Origin: Allodiplogaster sudhausi
Taxonomy: Eukaryota > Nematoda > Chromadorea > Rhabditida > Diplogasteridae
Length of the DNA stretch: 64,000 nucleotides
Direction: 5' to 3'
Assembly (NCBI GenBank): GCA_945643635.1
Contig: CALZFC010000249.1
Span: 1,385,001 to 1,449,000 of the forward strand
Below the pieces are notes generated by a model. It had not been told where the DNA came from. It saw only the letters and a list, made by a program, of their open reading frames with translations, and ran no database searches. Shown here in pieces: positions 13,154 through 26,386 of the stretch (position 1 is the stretch's first letter; each line of letters begins with the position of its first letter). The position numbers were made by a program, and so were the translations under genes.

Positions 13154-13538
13154 GCCTCACTCACTCCCGGCACGCACTCCACACTATAAATAGGAGAAAC
13201 ACACTATAAATAGGAGTGTTAACTAAAAGAGGAACAATAAATATACGTTGGGAGGGACGAGAGCAACAAGCGATACATAAAATATATGAAAGTAAAGAAA
13301 CAAGTATTTTAATGGAAAATAGAATATAAAGGGAAAACGTAATCCGAGTATATAGTGGAATGATGAGAAAGAAGGAAAAGACCGACGACGAAAGAGCACA
13401 TCCATTCATTAGATATTATGAAACATCCGCACACGCAATAGCCGGCCCTCTTGAAATAGCTGGGAACGCTCAAAATATGTTGCTAAATATTTAGATATCG
13501 GGGCGAGAGAGAGCGAGAACGAGAGAGATTGTCATAGA

Positions 13539-13569
<31 letters not shown>

Positions 13570-13790
13570 CGATGCGAGAGAGATTATAGATAGATAGAGA
13601 GAAAGAGCGAGAGAAATTTAAGAAGCGGTAGAAAATGCGATAAGACGGATTAGAGAAACCTTCTGTCTCGTGGAGAAAGCAAGGGAAATTCTTGCTGTGC
13701 TAGAGACACTGGGAGTGGTGGAGAGATCGAGAGAAGCAAATGAGCAAGAGAGAGAAATAGAAAGAGAGAGAGAAAGAGAGATAAATAGAA

Positions 13791-13843
<53 letters not shown>

Positions 13844-15167
13844 AAGAGAGAGATCACCAGAGAAGCATAGAAAGGAAATACGCGTGCTTTGCAGTGCAGG
13901 GAATGCATTGAGATGGCGGGCCGCTATCTAGTGGCTGGCTTCGCTAGCAGCTAGCCTGAGAGAGAGCGAGCGAGAGAGAGAGAGAGAGAGCGAAAGGAAA
14001 AGAGAGAAAGATGAGAGAGAGTATAGCAGAGAAAGAAAGCAGGAATACAAAGAAAATCGTCACAACGCTGCAAGAAACGATTCAAAAACGAGCATTATCG
14101 TGTGTCTGTGTGAGATAGCGAGGATGCAAAGAGGAATAAAAGAAACGTATTCGGAGAGCGAGAGAGAGAGAGAGCGAGAGAGAGAGAGGGAGCGAGAGAG
14201 AGAGAGAGCGAGAGAGAGAGGGAGAGAAATAGAGCGGGAGAGAGAGAATTCAGGGGCAGCAAATAGCGAACCAACTCTGTTGTATTGAGCCTAAAATTCG
14301 GCCATTCTCTGATTCTTGGGCTCTGCTCTGCGTCTCTGACACTCTCTCAATTCCTCTTAATCTCTTACTCTCTCTTTATCCTCTCTGTCTCTCTTTCTCT
14401 CCCCTCTCTCTGAATCCACATTTTCTTTGTTATTCAGGAGGAGTGCGAAAGGGGTGTGAGGCATGCTGAGAAGCACAAGCTTGGCTGTATAGTCAACTAT
14501 GTGAGGGTACTCCCTATCTTCCTTGTTTTGATGAAGAGAGGAGGGGGGGGGGGTTAAGGAAGATAATAGTTGTGACCCATCGTCGTTCTCGTTATGACAC
14601 AATGACACAGTTTGAGGATTCAGCATCTGGTTTCATTCTGCACGTTCACCCTACCTCCTTCTCTTGACTACTTGTGCTCCTTCAGCACCATCCTTGTCTC
14701 GGGAGGAGGAGGGGAAAATAGGGGGCACCAGAATGTAGTCCCCCTTCTTTGCACGGGAGGAGATTGGGGTGAGGGGGAGGCCAAGGAGAGCGGAATGGGA
14801 GAGAGAGGGAGAGAGAAAGAGGGAGAGAGAGATAGAGAGAGGGAGAGAGAGAGGGAGAGAGAGAGGGAGAGATAACAGGAAGAGAGAAATAGCACGAAGA
14901 GGGTAGAGAAAGAAGGAGTAGTGGCCAGATGCGTAGGGGAGGAGCGCACGGGAGTGGGAGTGGGAGAGAGGAGCAGAGGGACAGAACCGGAAAGAGAGAG
15001 CGGGAGAGAGAGAGCGAGAGAGAGAGAGAGAGAGAGAAAAGCTGAGAGTAGAGTAACAGAAAGCCGGAGGGTGGAGAACACAACAACAAGATGCGGAAGG
15101 GGAGAACGGAACAGAATGGGAAGAAAATGGGTGAGTGGGGGAGGGAGAGACAGCGAGAGAGAGAGAT

Positions 15168-15218
<51 letters not shown>

Positions 15219-15927
15219 CGAGAGCGGTGTACACTTCTGTACACATTTATCGATCAAGAAGTGGTATCGTCTTTTATGGATGGTTGCCGGTGGAGAAAAG
15301 GGCGGAACCTCTTCTACACGGATAGGCAGAAAAGTGGCGAGGTATTTTGTTTCCGTATATCATTCTCTCTCTCTCTCTCCCCCTCTCTCTCTCTCTCTCT
15401 CTCTGTCTCCTCCGCTCTCTCTCTCTCTCTCTCGCTAACCCTTTCTCACTCTCTCTCTGCCTCTCTGTCTCTCTCTCCTCCACCTTTTCTCACACATAAT
15501 TCTTACCAAGAGAAAGTAGGAACTTATTTACAAAAAAAGTTAAGTGATACAAGCCATCCGAAGAAATTAAAGAAATGCGCGTTAGAGAACAATAGACATA
15601 TCATAACTTGTGACAAGATATGTGAGATACTTCCTATAATAATTATAAATAGTAAACGATTGAAATGATAAAGAAGCATACTAAAAAGCCTTTTTATATA
15701 AAAAGGCGGGAAAATAAAGTGTTTGAATCTTTGGTCTAGAGTCCATTATGCTCTCATGTTGATGTATATCATCTACAAGAGTAGGCGGGTAAGAGGAGAA
15801 ATTCCGATGATGGAGGAAGGAGATGAGAGAATATAAAAAGATATAAGCGGATTAGGAGTTATGAGGAGGGAGAGGAAGGTGGAGAGAGTGAGGGAGAGAG
15901 AGAGAGTGAGAGAGAGAGGGAGAGATT

Positions 15928-15967
<40 letters not shown>

Positions 15968-16290
15968 AGAGAGATTGAGAGAGAAGGAATTGATGACTCG
16001 CTCAGGTGCTTCGGAGAAAGACAAACCTGTCGGGATGGGGGTACATGGCCAATGACCGCGAGGGAAGGCATTTTAGTGAAGACTGAAAGAGAGAAGTAGA
16101 CGGAGAGAGAGAGAGAGGAGAGAGGGAGGAGATGGAGAAGAGGTAAAGGAGATAGAGACAGAGGAGAGAGAGGAGTGAGAGAGCGAGAGAGAGGGAGAGA
16201 GAGGAGAGAGAGACAAAGATAAAGAGAAAATGAGCGGTGAATGCCTGAGCGTAGAGGAAAGGTAATAATGCGGAAGAATGACATTTCATT
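13154..16290. other. Gene-free region upstream of mo25, GA/CT tracts
   Basis: No supported exon. It holds GA tracts at about 13500-13600, 13740-13855, 13960-14030, 14155-14245, 14795-14875, 14990-15040, 15130-15215, 15880-15985 and 16095-16210, and CT tracts at about 14340-14410 and 15360-15480. The mo25 promoter should lie in the first part, reading leftward. Long frames on both strands (for example 14651-15244) are repeat artefacts. Confidence 0.75.
13181..13216 (-). promoter_or_regulatory. Tandemly duplicated leader acceptor upstream of mo25 start
   Basis: A 20-base unit (ACACTATAAATAGGAGAAAC on the plus strand) is present once in full and once in part. On the minus strand each copy ends in TATTTATAG, an acceptor-like site, 30-60 bases before the mo25 ATG at 13153. 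In a nematode these would be candidate spliced-leader acceptor sites. TATAAATA on the plus strand also resembles a TATA box, so a promoter reading is possible. Confidence 0.5.
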
Positions 16291-17220
16291 CAGAGATGAT
16301 AATCCCTTAAAATATGCGGAAAAAGGGTGAAAGATACGAAGTTGACCTTTAAATCATGATAAAATAAAAACACTGATAGAGGACCGAAAATATAATTGTC
16401 CTAAAAAGAAAGCACGTTTGTCTATTAAAATTTAGTGTGTAATACTTTGTAACCAAAAAAAGGAGCGACGACAGCAAAAAGGAGGAAATATTGTGCAAAT
16501 CAGAAAAAAAAGGAATTCATATGAAAGGAGATCATTAATTCAGAAAATTTTAAATTATCCATTAGCGAATAGGTCAGGCTTGATATATTTCTGAATAAAC
16601 AAAGTAAGCAATCGATTGTAAGTCTATTTGGCGCGGCGAAAAGGGGGAAAAACAATACTAATGCGTGAGCGACCCACAGTGACATATTCGCATCCACGTT
16701 GAGGTAATTATATCTCATTTATTTTCCATGCGACAAACCGCGGGACGTCTTCACTTTAATAATGCTCCGTTTTTACACTCTTATTTATCGCTGTCGCCTA
16801 CTGTTAGGTTGCGCAAAAACAAATATCCAGACTCAAGGAGATACTTTTTTACACGGACAGTAATTAATAGGTAGGAAGAGAAGTCAGAACAGAAGCCTTT
16901 GGATATATGGAAACAAATTGCAAATATCTATGCATAAAGATGAAAGAAAAACGGGATTCTTCATAGAAGAGGATAGATTTGTTAAGTCCTTAATCGTGAT
17001 TTTTGCTTCCAAAAAGTCTTTTGATGAAAAAAAAAGATTTGCATCATCACGCAAGGAATACAATATTCATTCATATCAATGCGCAAATGAATCATTCATA
17101 TTAAAAAATAAGGAAATGAATCACTGAACCAATCCACATTTCAAACTTAAAAAAAAAGAAATTCCTCTACTAGAAACACAAACTTTCCTTGGGCAGAAGA
17201 AGAGTAAACTATGAAAATAC
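16291..17220. other. Non-repetitive AT-rich spacer without recognisable gene
   Basis: This stretch is free of GA/CT tracts. The short frames in it (for example 16918-17127) resemble no family I know and show no splice-linked partners. A TTAGGTTGCGCAAAAAC sequence at about 16805 resembles a mariner inverted-repeat end, but I found no matching opposite end. Confidence 0.6.
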
Positions 17221-17322
17221 TCGTTCAAAGAGTGTTGTTATGGGAATGAGGAAGAAAAAGGGAGGAGTATAGCGGAAGAAATTTGAGACAGAATGAGAGA
17301 GTGATAGAGTGTAAGAGGGAGC

Positions 17323-17356
<34 letters not shown>

Positions 17357-18115
17357 GAGGGAGAGAAAGAACAAAGAATGCGATACTCTGCCGCGAAAGG
17401 TCGTTTGTCTGCTAGCTTTTCGCCGCCTATTTAACCTAATTAGATGGGTGCGCACTACTTAAAGTAATAGGAATAAAAAAACATTAAACTAGAAAAAAAA
17501 ATTAATTTAGCCTACTTCAACAAGTTTAAATTAGGTACTTATAAGTTCCCTTTCGTGAAACTTACATATGTAAAATATCTACTGTTAATATTGGACCAAC
17601 TATGGCGGCTTAACGTAGAAGAGTTTCACTGCTTCAATTGAAAGAAAACGTTATTATACGACTATTGACTAAAATGAAAAAAATAAATAAAAGAATATGA
17701 CGGTTTAAAAACAAGTACGGATAGAAACAAAGAAGCTATAAAAACATAAAACTATAAAGTAAATCATAAAATGAGCAAACTTGCAATGGCAACTTTGAGG
17801 CTTACAGTAAGACCTTGTCTGGTACTAAATTAAAACGATGACTTTTAAGAGGAGGGGAGAAGGGGTAGAGGAAGGGCAAATAAGACGGCGAGAGAGAGGG
17901 AGAGATGGAGAGAGAGAGAGAGAGAGAGTTGCCACTCTCTGTTCAAACAGTTCCGATCAGCTGATTATTAGGAGGGCGCTTCTGACGCAGAGCGAAAACT
18001 TTGACAGACGAATTGGTCACGCTGAGATGGAAAAAAGGGGAGAGAGAGAGAGAAATAAGAACAGACGAAGAGAGAAAGAAACTGGAGAATGCATGAAAAA
18101 ATAATAAAAAGAGAA

Positions 18116-18163
<48 letters not shown>

Positions 18164-18164
18164 A

Positions 18165-18195
<31 letters not shown>

Positions 18196-18199
18196 CGAA

Positions 18200-18233
<34 letters not shown>

Positions 18234-18697
18234 GGAGAAAGAGAGAGAGAGAGGGGGGAGAGAGAGAAATAGAGAGAGAGAGAAGAGAGGGAGAGAGAGG
18301 GAGCGAGAGAGAGAAAGACGAGAGACTATAACAGGTAGACTTATGATGGGATGTAGCGGAGTCACTGTCTCTCATGGTATAACAATGGAAACGAGCACGT
18401 GAGATCAGGCAAGGCTCACGAGAACATGTAAAAGGAAGTCAAGTGACTGTATGCTTATGGTGGGCGCCAGTTAGAAGAGTGGAGTAGAGAGAGAGAGAGA
18501 AAGTGAGAAAGAGACAGAGAGAGAGAGATAGAGAGAGACAGAGAGATAGAGAGAGAGACAGAGAGTGAGAGAAATAAAAGAAAGAAAGACTGCGATAGAG
18601 TTAAGAAGAGCAACAAGGAGAGAGAGGAAGAGCGTCCGAAAAACACAGATTAACAGGAGCGATATGCATGATTGATGACAAATTCAGCTTGGAGAAG

Positions 18698-18732
<35 letters not shown>

Positions 18733-19169
18733 TGAGTGAGACAGAAATATAGAGAGAAAGAGAGGGAGAGGGAGAGAGAGCGAGAGAGAGAGAGAGACAT
18801 CGAGCTCGAGTACTACTACATACATACATACATCATCGCACCAACTGAAAAGCAAACAAAGTTCTCCATATCATCAATAAATACGGAAGGTAACAGAAGT
18901 AAGAATAGAAAAAAAATCCCGTCTATTATCCCTCCCCTTAAACTTCAGCCTTTACAGTACTGCTAGCCGCTCCTTTGGGGTACTGTTCTCAATTACTGTA
19001 CCAGTAAAATCCGCGTTGTTCTCTCTGGACCGAAGTTTAAAGCACTTGTAAATGCGTCTCTTCCCAGTTTCTCTTCTATGTCACACTTTCGAAGGAGAGA
19101 GAGAGAGAGAGAGAAAACAGGGAGCGAGAGAGAGATAGAGAAAGAGAGAAACAAGGAAAGAGGGGAGAA

Positions 19170-19217
<48 letters not shown>

Positions 19218-19372
19218 GCCAATCTTTGGCGCCTTTGGTTGGTTGGCTTTTAGTCTCTGCTTCTCACACTCTCTTAAATCCGTCCAGTCTCTCTCTCTCT
19301 CCCTCTCACCCACTCAATGGTGCGGGAGTTCAAGAATTTAACTTCTAATACACCTACCGCTACTTCTTCATA

Positions 19373-19408
<36 letters not shown>

Positions 19409-20279
19409 TCCCACCCTCCTTCTCTCTCTCTCTATTTTCCTCCTCTCTCTATCTCTCTCCTTTCCTCCTCCTCTCTCCTCCTTCTCTTTTCCTCCTTCTC
19501 TCTTTCTCTATTTTCCTCTCTCTCTCTCTCTCTCCGTTAACGACTCGAATCAACATATGCATCGCCTGGTCGGAGCCCATAGACTCTTGCAAGGGGGAAG
19601 TCATGTGCGGCCTTGGCTTGCACAGGAGAGAGGAGTACCGTGGTGACTGGGACGCATCCTGGGAAGGAACACGAAATGGGGGAAGGGAAGTGATGAGAGA
19701 GAGAGAGAGTAGAAGAGAGAGTGGGAGATACAGGGAGAGAGAGAGAGAAAGGGAGAGAAAGAGAGAAAGAGAATATAAGAAGAAAGGATACCAGAAACAG
19801 AAGATAAGAAATATAGGGAGAGGCTTTAGCAAGTCAAGAAGAGAAATGGACAGAGTGGAAAGAAGGTGAAGTGATACTGAGAGGAGGGAGAGAAGAGTAG
19901 AGAGAGAGACATTGAGAGGAGGAGAGCAGAGAGAAACAGAGACAAGACGCCGAGAAAGAGTCGAAAAGGGAGAAGAAAGGAAGTCTGTGGAAATGAGAAT
20001 GTTTGAAGGTTTGGAAGTGCACACAAATACAATGGAAGAGGCTATGAGGAGCGCCTCTGGCAGAAAGGAAGAGAGAGAGAGAGAGGGGAGAGAGAGAGAG
20101 AGAAAAAGAGAGAGAGAGAAAGAGAGAGAGAGAGAATCGGAGAGAAAGAGAGAGAATGTGAGAAACAGAAACGAGAAAGGGAGAGAGAGAGAGGGAAAGA
20201 GAGACCGAGGTACAGAATGGAAGAGTCCAAAGAGGTTGGCTAAATGCTTCCTGGATGAGTGAATTTAAAAAAAAAAAAG

Positions 20280-20319
<40 letters not shown>

Positions 20320-20446
20320 GTAGAACGGCTGTGGCCAAAACTTTGGTCGAGATGTCGAAAAGCCGAACGAGACGGGGGTGTTCCGCGGTAGGAAGGCGCG
20401 ATGAATGTTGGGGGGAAGTCCAGGGAGAATTGGAAATGGGGAAGTG

Positions 20447-20485
<39 letters not shown>

Positions 20486-20620
20486 AAAAGAGAGTGTGAG
20501 AGAGAGAGAGAAAAAAAGAGAGAGTGAGAGAGAAGAGAAGCAGGGAGAGGGAGAGAGAGAGAAGACAAGCAGGGAGAGAGAGAGAGAGAGTCAGAGATAG
20601 AGAGACAACAAGACAAAAAA
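17221..20620. other. Gene-free region dense in GA/CT microsatellites
   Basis: GA tracts at about 17290-17370, 17890-17928, 18118-18320, 18485-18575, 18697-18800, 19096-19216, 19690-19770, 20065-20205, 20278-20320 and 20445-20605; CT tracts at about 19375-19535. Nothing between them reads as a conserved exon. Confidence 0.75.
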
Positions 20621-21239
20621 ACTCAACAAGACGCATGACACAAGGGGCATAGACGAGATGACGCTGAAGTCAAGTGTTCAAGGTATCCGAAGAATCCGAA
20701 CAATAGCATAGCAACGAGGATCGTTGTTAACTCTTCAAAGACATCGAATGTCTCCATAAATATCACAATACTCAAAGGAATTGAGAAATATCTGGAGGCA
20801 AAATGCTTCTAAAAATGGGGAAAATGCATTCTTCTCTTTACTTTAGTTTAACAATTTTTTTTCGGAAACTATGTGTAATATTTATTATGGGGTAGTATTA
20901 TTGGGGGGGGGGAGTATGGGCAAAATGCGTAAAAAGCTACTATAATATACAAGCGAAATGTCATATGTCGTAAAAGGAAATATCTTCCTTCTTTCCCGGT
21001 TTAATTGGGCCATTTTAGGGAACGATTCTGCGCTATTCTGGACGGGATTCGAGTATAAACTAGCAATAAAAGAGGAAAATGGCTTAAAGGCTAAATGCGT
21101 AAAATATGCGTAGGAGAAGAAGTCAGTGTAGGGAGGAGTCGTATCTTGGTAATATGAGTAAGAATAATGAATACTTGAGAGCGCGCGGGCTGCGGGTGAA
21201 ACCATTTTTCAATGAAAGATGACGCGAGGTTGGGAAATA

Positions 21240-21294
<55 letters not shown>

Positions 21295-22095
21295 AAGAGC
21301 CAAAAATAACCATGACCAGGCTCTAAAATAGAGCGCTCCCGCGCCTATAAAACAGAAACGCTGCGCACTGCGTAACGAGAGTAGAAAGACTAACAATGAT
21401 GATGATCAGTGGAAGAGACAAGAAAAGTTTTCTTCGCAGAAAAAAAGGTAGCAAAATAGGACGTAAATACTAAATGGAATTGTAGTCAGCGATCGAACTG
21501 GCGGAAAAATAAACTGGCGGAAAACAACGAGAAAGGAGTAGAAAAGCCGGGAAGAAAGCAACGGAGAAAACATGAGAAAACATGACGAATTCTGTGAGAA
21601 AGAACACCACAAGCACGTCTAGGGATCTCCGGAGTGACCGACTTTGCGCCAGTGTGAATTGCTTGCGTATTGTGTAACTGAAGGCTAAAATGCAATTAAA
21701 AAATGAAGTTTAACTAAATTTCTTGTAGCGCAGACTATAGTGCTTTGCAGTCAGAATAAATTAAGTAATATAACACAGGAATTAACAATAACTATGTGCT
21801 TCTTTCTGTGTGAAATTTGAATGAAAGTCCGTGACCGGGAATTAGATTTTATGAATGCAGAATTTTATTCTCCGGTCATAGGTGTGTTACGAAAATGTTG
21901 TTATTGCTGCTTACCGCGAGGTTTAGTTTCCAGACATTTCTGCGACTTTTTGTGTTACTTTGCGTTATTTATTATGCTGTTTTCTCTCACTTTTTTCTTC
22001 TCTCTTTCGTTTCCGTAGTGACTAATCGTGAGTGATACCTGGTTCAACGTGTCATTCGAATATGATTCCTTAATTTAATTTTAAAATGAATTTAG
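20621..22095. other. Spacer upstream of rpb-12
   Basis: Mostly unique AT-rich sequence with one GA tract (21240-21300) and a run of G at about 20906-20912. It presumably contains the rpb-12 promoter, but no TATA or initiator element can be assigned. No exon was found. Confidence 0.6.
22091..22095 (+). promoter_or_regulatory. Candidate trans-splice acceptor for rpb-12
   Basis: TTTAG following a T-rich stretch, 23 bases before the ATG at 22119. If the leader is added here, the in-frame upstream ATG at 22086 is removed from the mRNA, and 22119 is the true start. Confidence 0.45.
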
Positions 22096-22118
22096 GAGAC
22101 ACAAAAAGAGAGCTAAGA

Positions 22119-24071
22119 ATGGACGGCGCTGGCGGTGCGACTCCGATGCCGGGCAGTAGTGGAGCTGCCATCAAGACGAACAGCATGATTTACATCTGCG
22201 GAGGTCAGCTTTTCTTCTTTCTTTCCTTCTTTCCTGGGAGAATAAGGTTCTGTCGATTTGACAGACCCACACTGGGTTTGGGCCTCTCCAAAGCCTTGCC
22301 CCACCATGTTCTTGGGGAAAATTTAGACAGAAACAGCCTACTCATCCTGGTTTCCGGGCCCATTACCTACTTCTCCACCCTTATCGTCTGGGTCCTCCAC
22401 AGTGGCTTTTATTCCATGCTTCTTTCTTTTCTCTCTTTGTTCTTCTCTTTATTTCTTTATTTCTTTTTCTATCTATGTCTTTCTTTTGCTCCTTATTTCC
22501 CACTTTCTTACTTTCCTTCTTTCTTGGTGCTGTTTAGGAAAGGAAATGATTGAAAATCATCCAAGAAGATCAGCTTTTTTTTTACTTTTATTTTTAAAAG
22601 GTTGAATGATTTAAAGGGATTTCTAGGTTAAAAAAAGATTTCCATCAAATTATTAACACTGCTGAAAATATGTGTCAGAAATTTTGGTTTTGGAGCAAGT
22701 TTCCCATCATTTTTCGTTTAATTATCAGATTAAATTACTTCTTATTGCGACGCATAAATTTCATCGGTTTGATGTAAAGGAGATAACACCGGTAGATTTC
22801 TTGCCAACATCACTGGGATATATTGTTTATAGTGATTGTTTCTCCGATTATTGATCGTGTAGCGGTAGTAAAAGCCACGCGCGGAACCAGAAGATTAAGG
22901 TGGAGAAGGAGGTATTGGGCCCGGAAAGCAGGGTTGCTGGCACTGTTTCTGTCTAATTGTAAATGTTAATCAAAACATGGTGATCTAAGACATTGGATAG
23001 ACCTAAAATCTGCACAGCACCTTCATTCCCTGATCGTGTATTTTATCGTCGAAAGCCTTGATGTGAACCTTTTCTCATTTTTTTTTTCAATTTTCAGTCG
23101 GTATCGCTATCCTATCAAAACAACTTGAACACTAAGTGTTTTCATGACAGTTGCCTCGATTATCGTGGTTTTTTTTTGAATTCAAAATAACACTGAATGG
23201 ATTACTTCTGTGCTACAGGGAATAAAGCTAGTATTTGAACGTACTTCTTAATTATTCTTCTCGTTTTCCCCCACTCATCTCACACGCACAAACAAGTAAG
23301 TAAAACTATAAGTATCTAAAGTATTACTATAGTCTACCTTTAACACTTTATTGTAACTATACGTATCTTGTTCCGTTTCAGAGTGTCACGGCGAGAATGA
23401 GATTCGGCCAAAGGACGCGATTCGCTGCCGCGAATGCGGCTACCGTATCCTCTACAAGAAACGCTCTCGCAAGGGTACGGCAGTAAAAATATTATTTCTG
23501 TTTAAATATGTATCTTTTTACTTATTTTTTATTGAAAAAAAAAACACCACATCAGTCATAATTCTTCCTATAATTTCAATTTAAATAGAATTTATTTTCA
23601 GGTATAACTTGACAGTATCTAAGATATCCAATTTTCCTCAATTTCATGCATCCAGACTTTTCTGGTTGTTTATTGGATCATTTTTCGAGTAGGTAGTTTC
23701 TAAAATAAACAGAAAACAAACTGGAAATTTTTTTTTTTTTTTTTTTTTTTTCTCGGTAAGTACGGGGAACAAAACGTAAGGAAGGAAAGCTTTAGTCAAT
23801 TGGTTGAATATGAAGTTTCACGAATGATGTGCGTAGCATTTTGTATTATGTGTGAAATAAAGCGGTCCTGTTGCAGTATATGGGATTTAGCCATTTTCGC
23901 ATTATTATTATTTGATTAATTATTATATGTTTGTGCTAACGGAACAAGTCTATTTGACTCTCTAATTGTAAGTTAATTATTTTTACTGCTATTTGCTGCA
24001 GTCGTTATTTCGGGTGGTTAAAAGTAACAAGAAACTAACTTATTTCAGTTATGGTGTACGATGCGCGCTAG
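22119..24071 (+). CDS. rpb-12: RNA polymerase I/II/III shared subunit RPB12 (POLR2K, RPABC4)
   Basis: Small zinc-binding subunit common to all three nuclear RNA polymerases, which anchors the RPB3/RPB11-type assembly platform. Three exons, 22119-22203, 23382-23474 and 24049-24071, total 201 nt and 66 aa. The core reads [19 protein letters not shown], then [15 protein letters not shown] and the terminal VMVYDAR. The two CxxC pairs (CGEC and CREC) form the zinc site, and the C-terminal motif matches the human protein nearly residue for residue. The N-terminal 20 residues ([15 protein letters not shown]) are variable, as in other species. An in-frame ATG at 22086 would add 11 residues, but it lies before a likely leader acceptor. 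Introns are 1.2 and 0.6 kb and lack GA tracts, unlike the neighbours. Confidence 0.97.
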
Positions 24072-26384
24072 GAGTAAGCAGTGCAGCACGTGCGTGTCAT
24101 CTCTGGTGAGAAATTTTTATTTTTTATATATTTATTTTAGGAATTTATGTGCGCTATTTTGCGTGTTTTGGGAGGAAGACCTCCAACTTTATTTATTTAT
24201 TACTATAATTTTTTGTTGGAAAAAGTCACCTAATCGAGTACTAACATTTATAATTGTTATTTACATTCTGTCATGAAGATAGACCCGTTCAATCATTTTG
24301 TGTTAATATATTCTGAGCTCGACTATAGATCTCGAAAGAGGAGAAGAAATTTCCATACTGAAAGTATTGATACCAATGGTTTTCATTTCCTGTATACAGG
24401 GCGCATACAATTTATTGTCATTGCTGATTCGAATCCGGATTCTCTGAATCTAATGAATACACGTTTTATCGATCCGATCGCGTAATTGATCTTTATTTTT
24501 GAGAGAGTTTTTTTTCTTTCAATTTTCAGATGTTCGACCAATGAGAGAACGTCGACGTGCCCATGCCCATATTCCTATATTGTTATCAGCATCGGATTCC
24601 CACTCCCAACTCTGATTCTGAAATTGTTCATTTATTTCCCCCGACAGAATTTTTTTTTTCAAGACAATTTTTATACTTTGTGATTGTTTCTGTTTCCCTT
24701 TATCTTTATTTCTCTCTCTCTCTCTCTCTCTCTCTTTGCTCTCTTGCTCTCACTCACTATTTTCCCATCTTTTGCTGTTATACGTAGTCTACTTCTGATA
24801 AAGACATGGCTTATTCAACTCAAGTCCAAAGAATACGGGAGCTTCTCTAGTACGAAGGTAGAGATTTTTATTTCACCGTATCTCTCTCTATCTACCTGTA
24901 TCTCTCTCTCTCTCTCTGCCTCTGCTCCCTCTTTTAATCCTTAGTTTCCCTCCTCTCTATCTCTACTTCCATTCTTCCATTCACAGCTACCCTCCGTAGA
25001 CATGAAACGGACAATTGAATAGGCGTCCATTTTTAGTGATAAGACAAAAATCAGCGGAGAGATTAGAAGAGGGCTGGCAAGAAAAGGAGCACTAGAAGGG
25101 ACAAAGGAGATGCGAAGGGTGTTGGGGAGAGAGAGAGAGAAAAAACAGAGAGCGAGAGAGACTGAGAGAGAGAGAGAGACAGAGCGCTGTATAGAAAGCA
25201 AGAGTAAACGAGAAAGAGAAAAAGAGAAGAGAGAGAGAGATAAGAGAGACATTGCTACTTTTTTTTACTCATTACCAGCGCTTCTTTTGTTCTGTTGGTT
25301 TCACGTGAATTATAAAGTGAACACCAAGCCCATGAAATACTTTCCTTCAGTTACATTTTCGAAGTAATATTGATGTCTTTTTCCACAAGTTTGGAGCAAT
25401 TTTATATGACGACTCGGTTAGTCTCAGAAATTCTTCACTATTCGTGTTTGCTCCGTTTATTTCTTCACTCCTTGTGTATGGTCTTGGCTTTAGCACTATA
25501 CACTCTTTGACTCTCTCTCTCTCTTTCTCTTACTCTCGTTCTTCCTCTGACTCTCTCTCTCTCTCTCTATCTCTGTCTCTCTTTCTTTCTCTCTCTCGTC
25601 CCCTATGGCAAAGTTTCACAGCGTGCTATCTGCCTAAACGATGTTTGATCTCTCTCCTGTTTGGTTGATATTCTTTCTCGAAGAGATACGCGGTGGCAAT
25701 CCTGCCAAGGTAAGCAAAGCCACGTTTCTCAGCTCATTAGGTGATCAATTTCTTCTCTCTCTTTCTTTCTCTGTCTCTCTCTTTATCTCTCTATCTCGCA
25801 CGCTCTCTCTCCCTCTCACTCTCTCTCTCTCTCTCTCACTCTCTCCCTCTCTCCCATCACCTCATTCTCTCTCCACTCTCTTCTCCCCCATCCTCTCCTT
25901 CAGTCTCCAAATCTAGTGGTTTCTGGCTCCTTGAGTTCTAGACCTTTTCTACCTGACCTTCTCATTCTCACCAACACCGATCCAACTAGTGTGCAACATC
26001 CATTGCCGTGCCTTCACGAGGCCTTCACCACCTCCTCGTCCCTCTCATTCTAATTCTTCTCTGACTCTCTCTCTTTCTCTCTCTCTCTCTCTATCTCTAT
26101 CTCTCTCTGTTTCTCTCCCCCCTCTCTCTGTTTCTCTCCCCCCCCCCCCTCTCTCTCTCCCCCCCCTCTCTCTCTCTCTCGCAATGGTCTCTACCCTCCT
26201 GCCTCCGTCAACATCCCCAAAGCATGCGTCAGAAGTGCCCAGCAGCAGTACTCCTTCCCCATCTTCTTCCTCTTCTACCCCCTCGCGACGCCCCCAGACC
26301 TCTCCTCGCAGTGTCCAAGGAGGTCATCCGAGTACCCCTGGTCAAGGAGGTCCTCCTAGCCCCCCGGCCACATAGGGCCCGCAG
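24072..26384. other. Spacer between rpb-12 and the sugar transporter
   Basis: AT-rich rpb-12 3' region, then CT tracts at about 24710-24755, 24880-24930, 25515-25600, 25755-25870 and 26055-26180, and a GA tract at about 25122-25245. The last CT tract includes long C runs (about 26116-26166). A short GC-rich open stretch at 26190-26380 precedes the transporter start, but it does not read as a conserved protein. It could be 5' UTR. Confidence 0.65.
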
Positions 26385-26386
26385 GG

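Noticed and set aside
14651..15257. Three overlapping frames of about 190 codons on the minus strand
   Set aside because: They are pure CT-repeat translation (LSLSLS) with no domain, no splice partners and open in all three frames.
16800..16830. TTAGGTTGCGCAAAAAC resembling a mariner inverted-repeat end
   Set aside because: No matching opposite end or transposase was found within a plausible distance; the match is too short to call.
22086..22118. Upstream ATG of rpb-12 adding MNLGDTKRELR
   Set aside because: It lies before a likely leader acceptor (TTTAG at 22091-22095), and the extra residues match nothing in the family.
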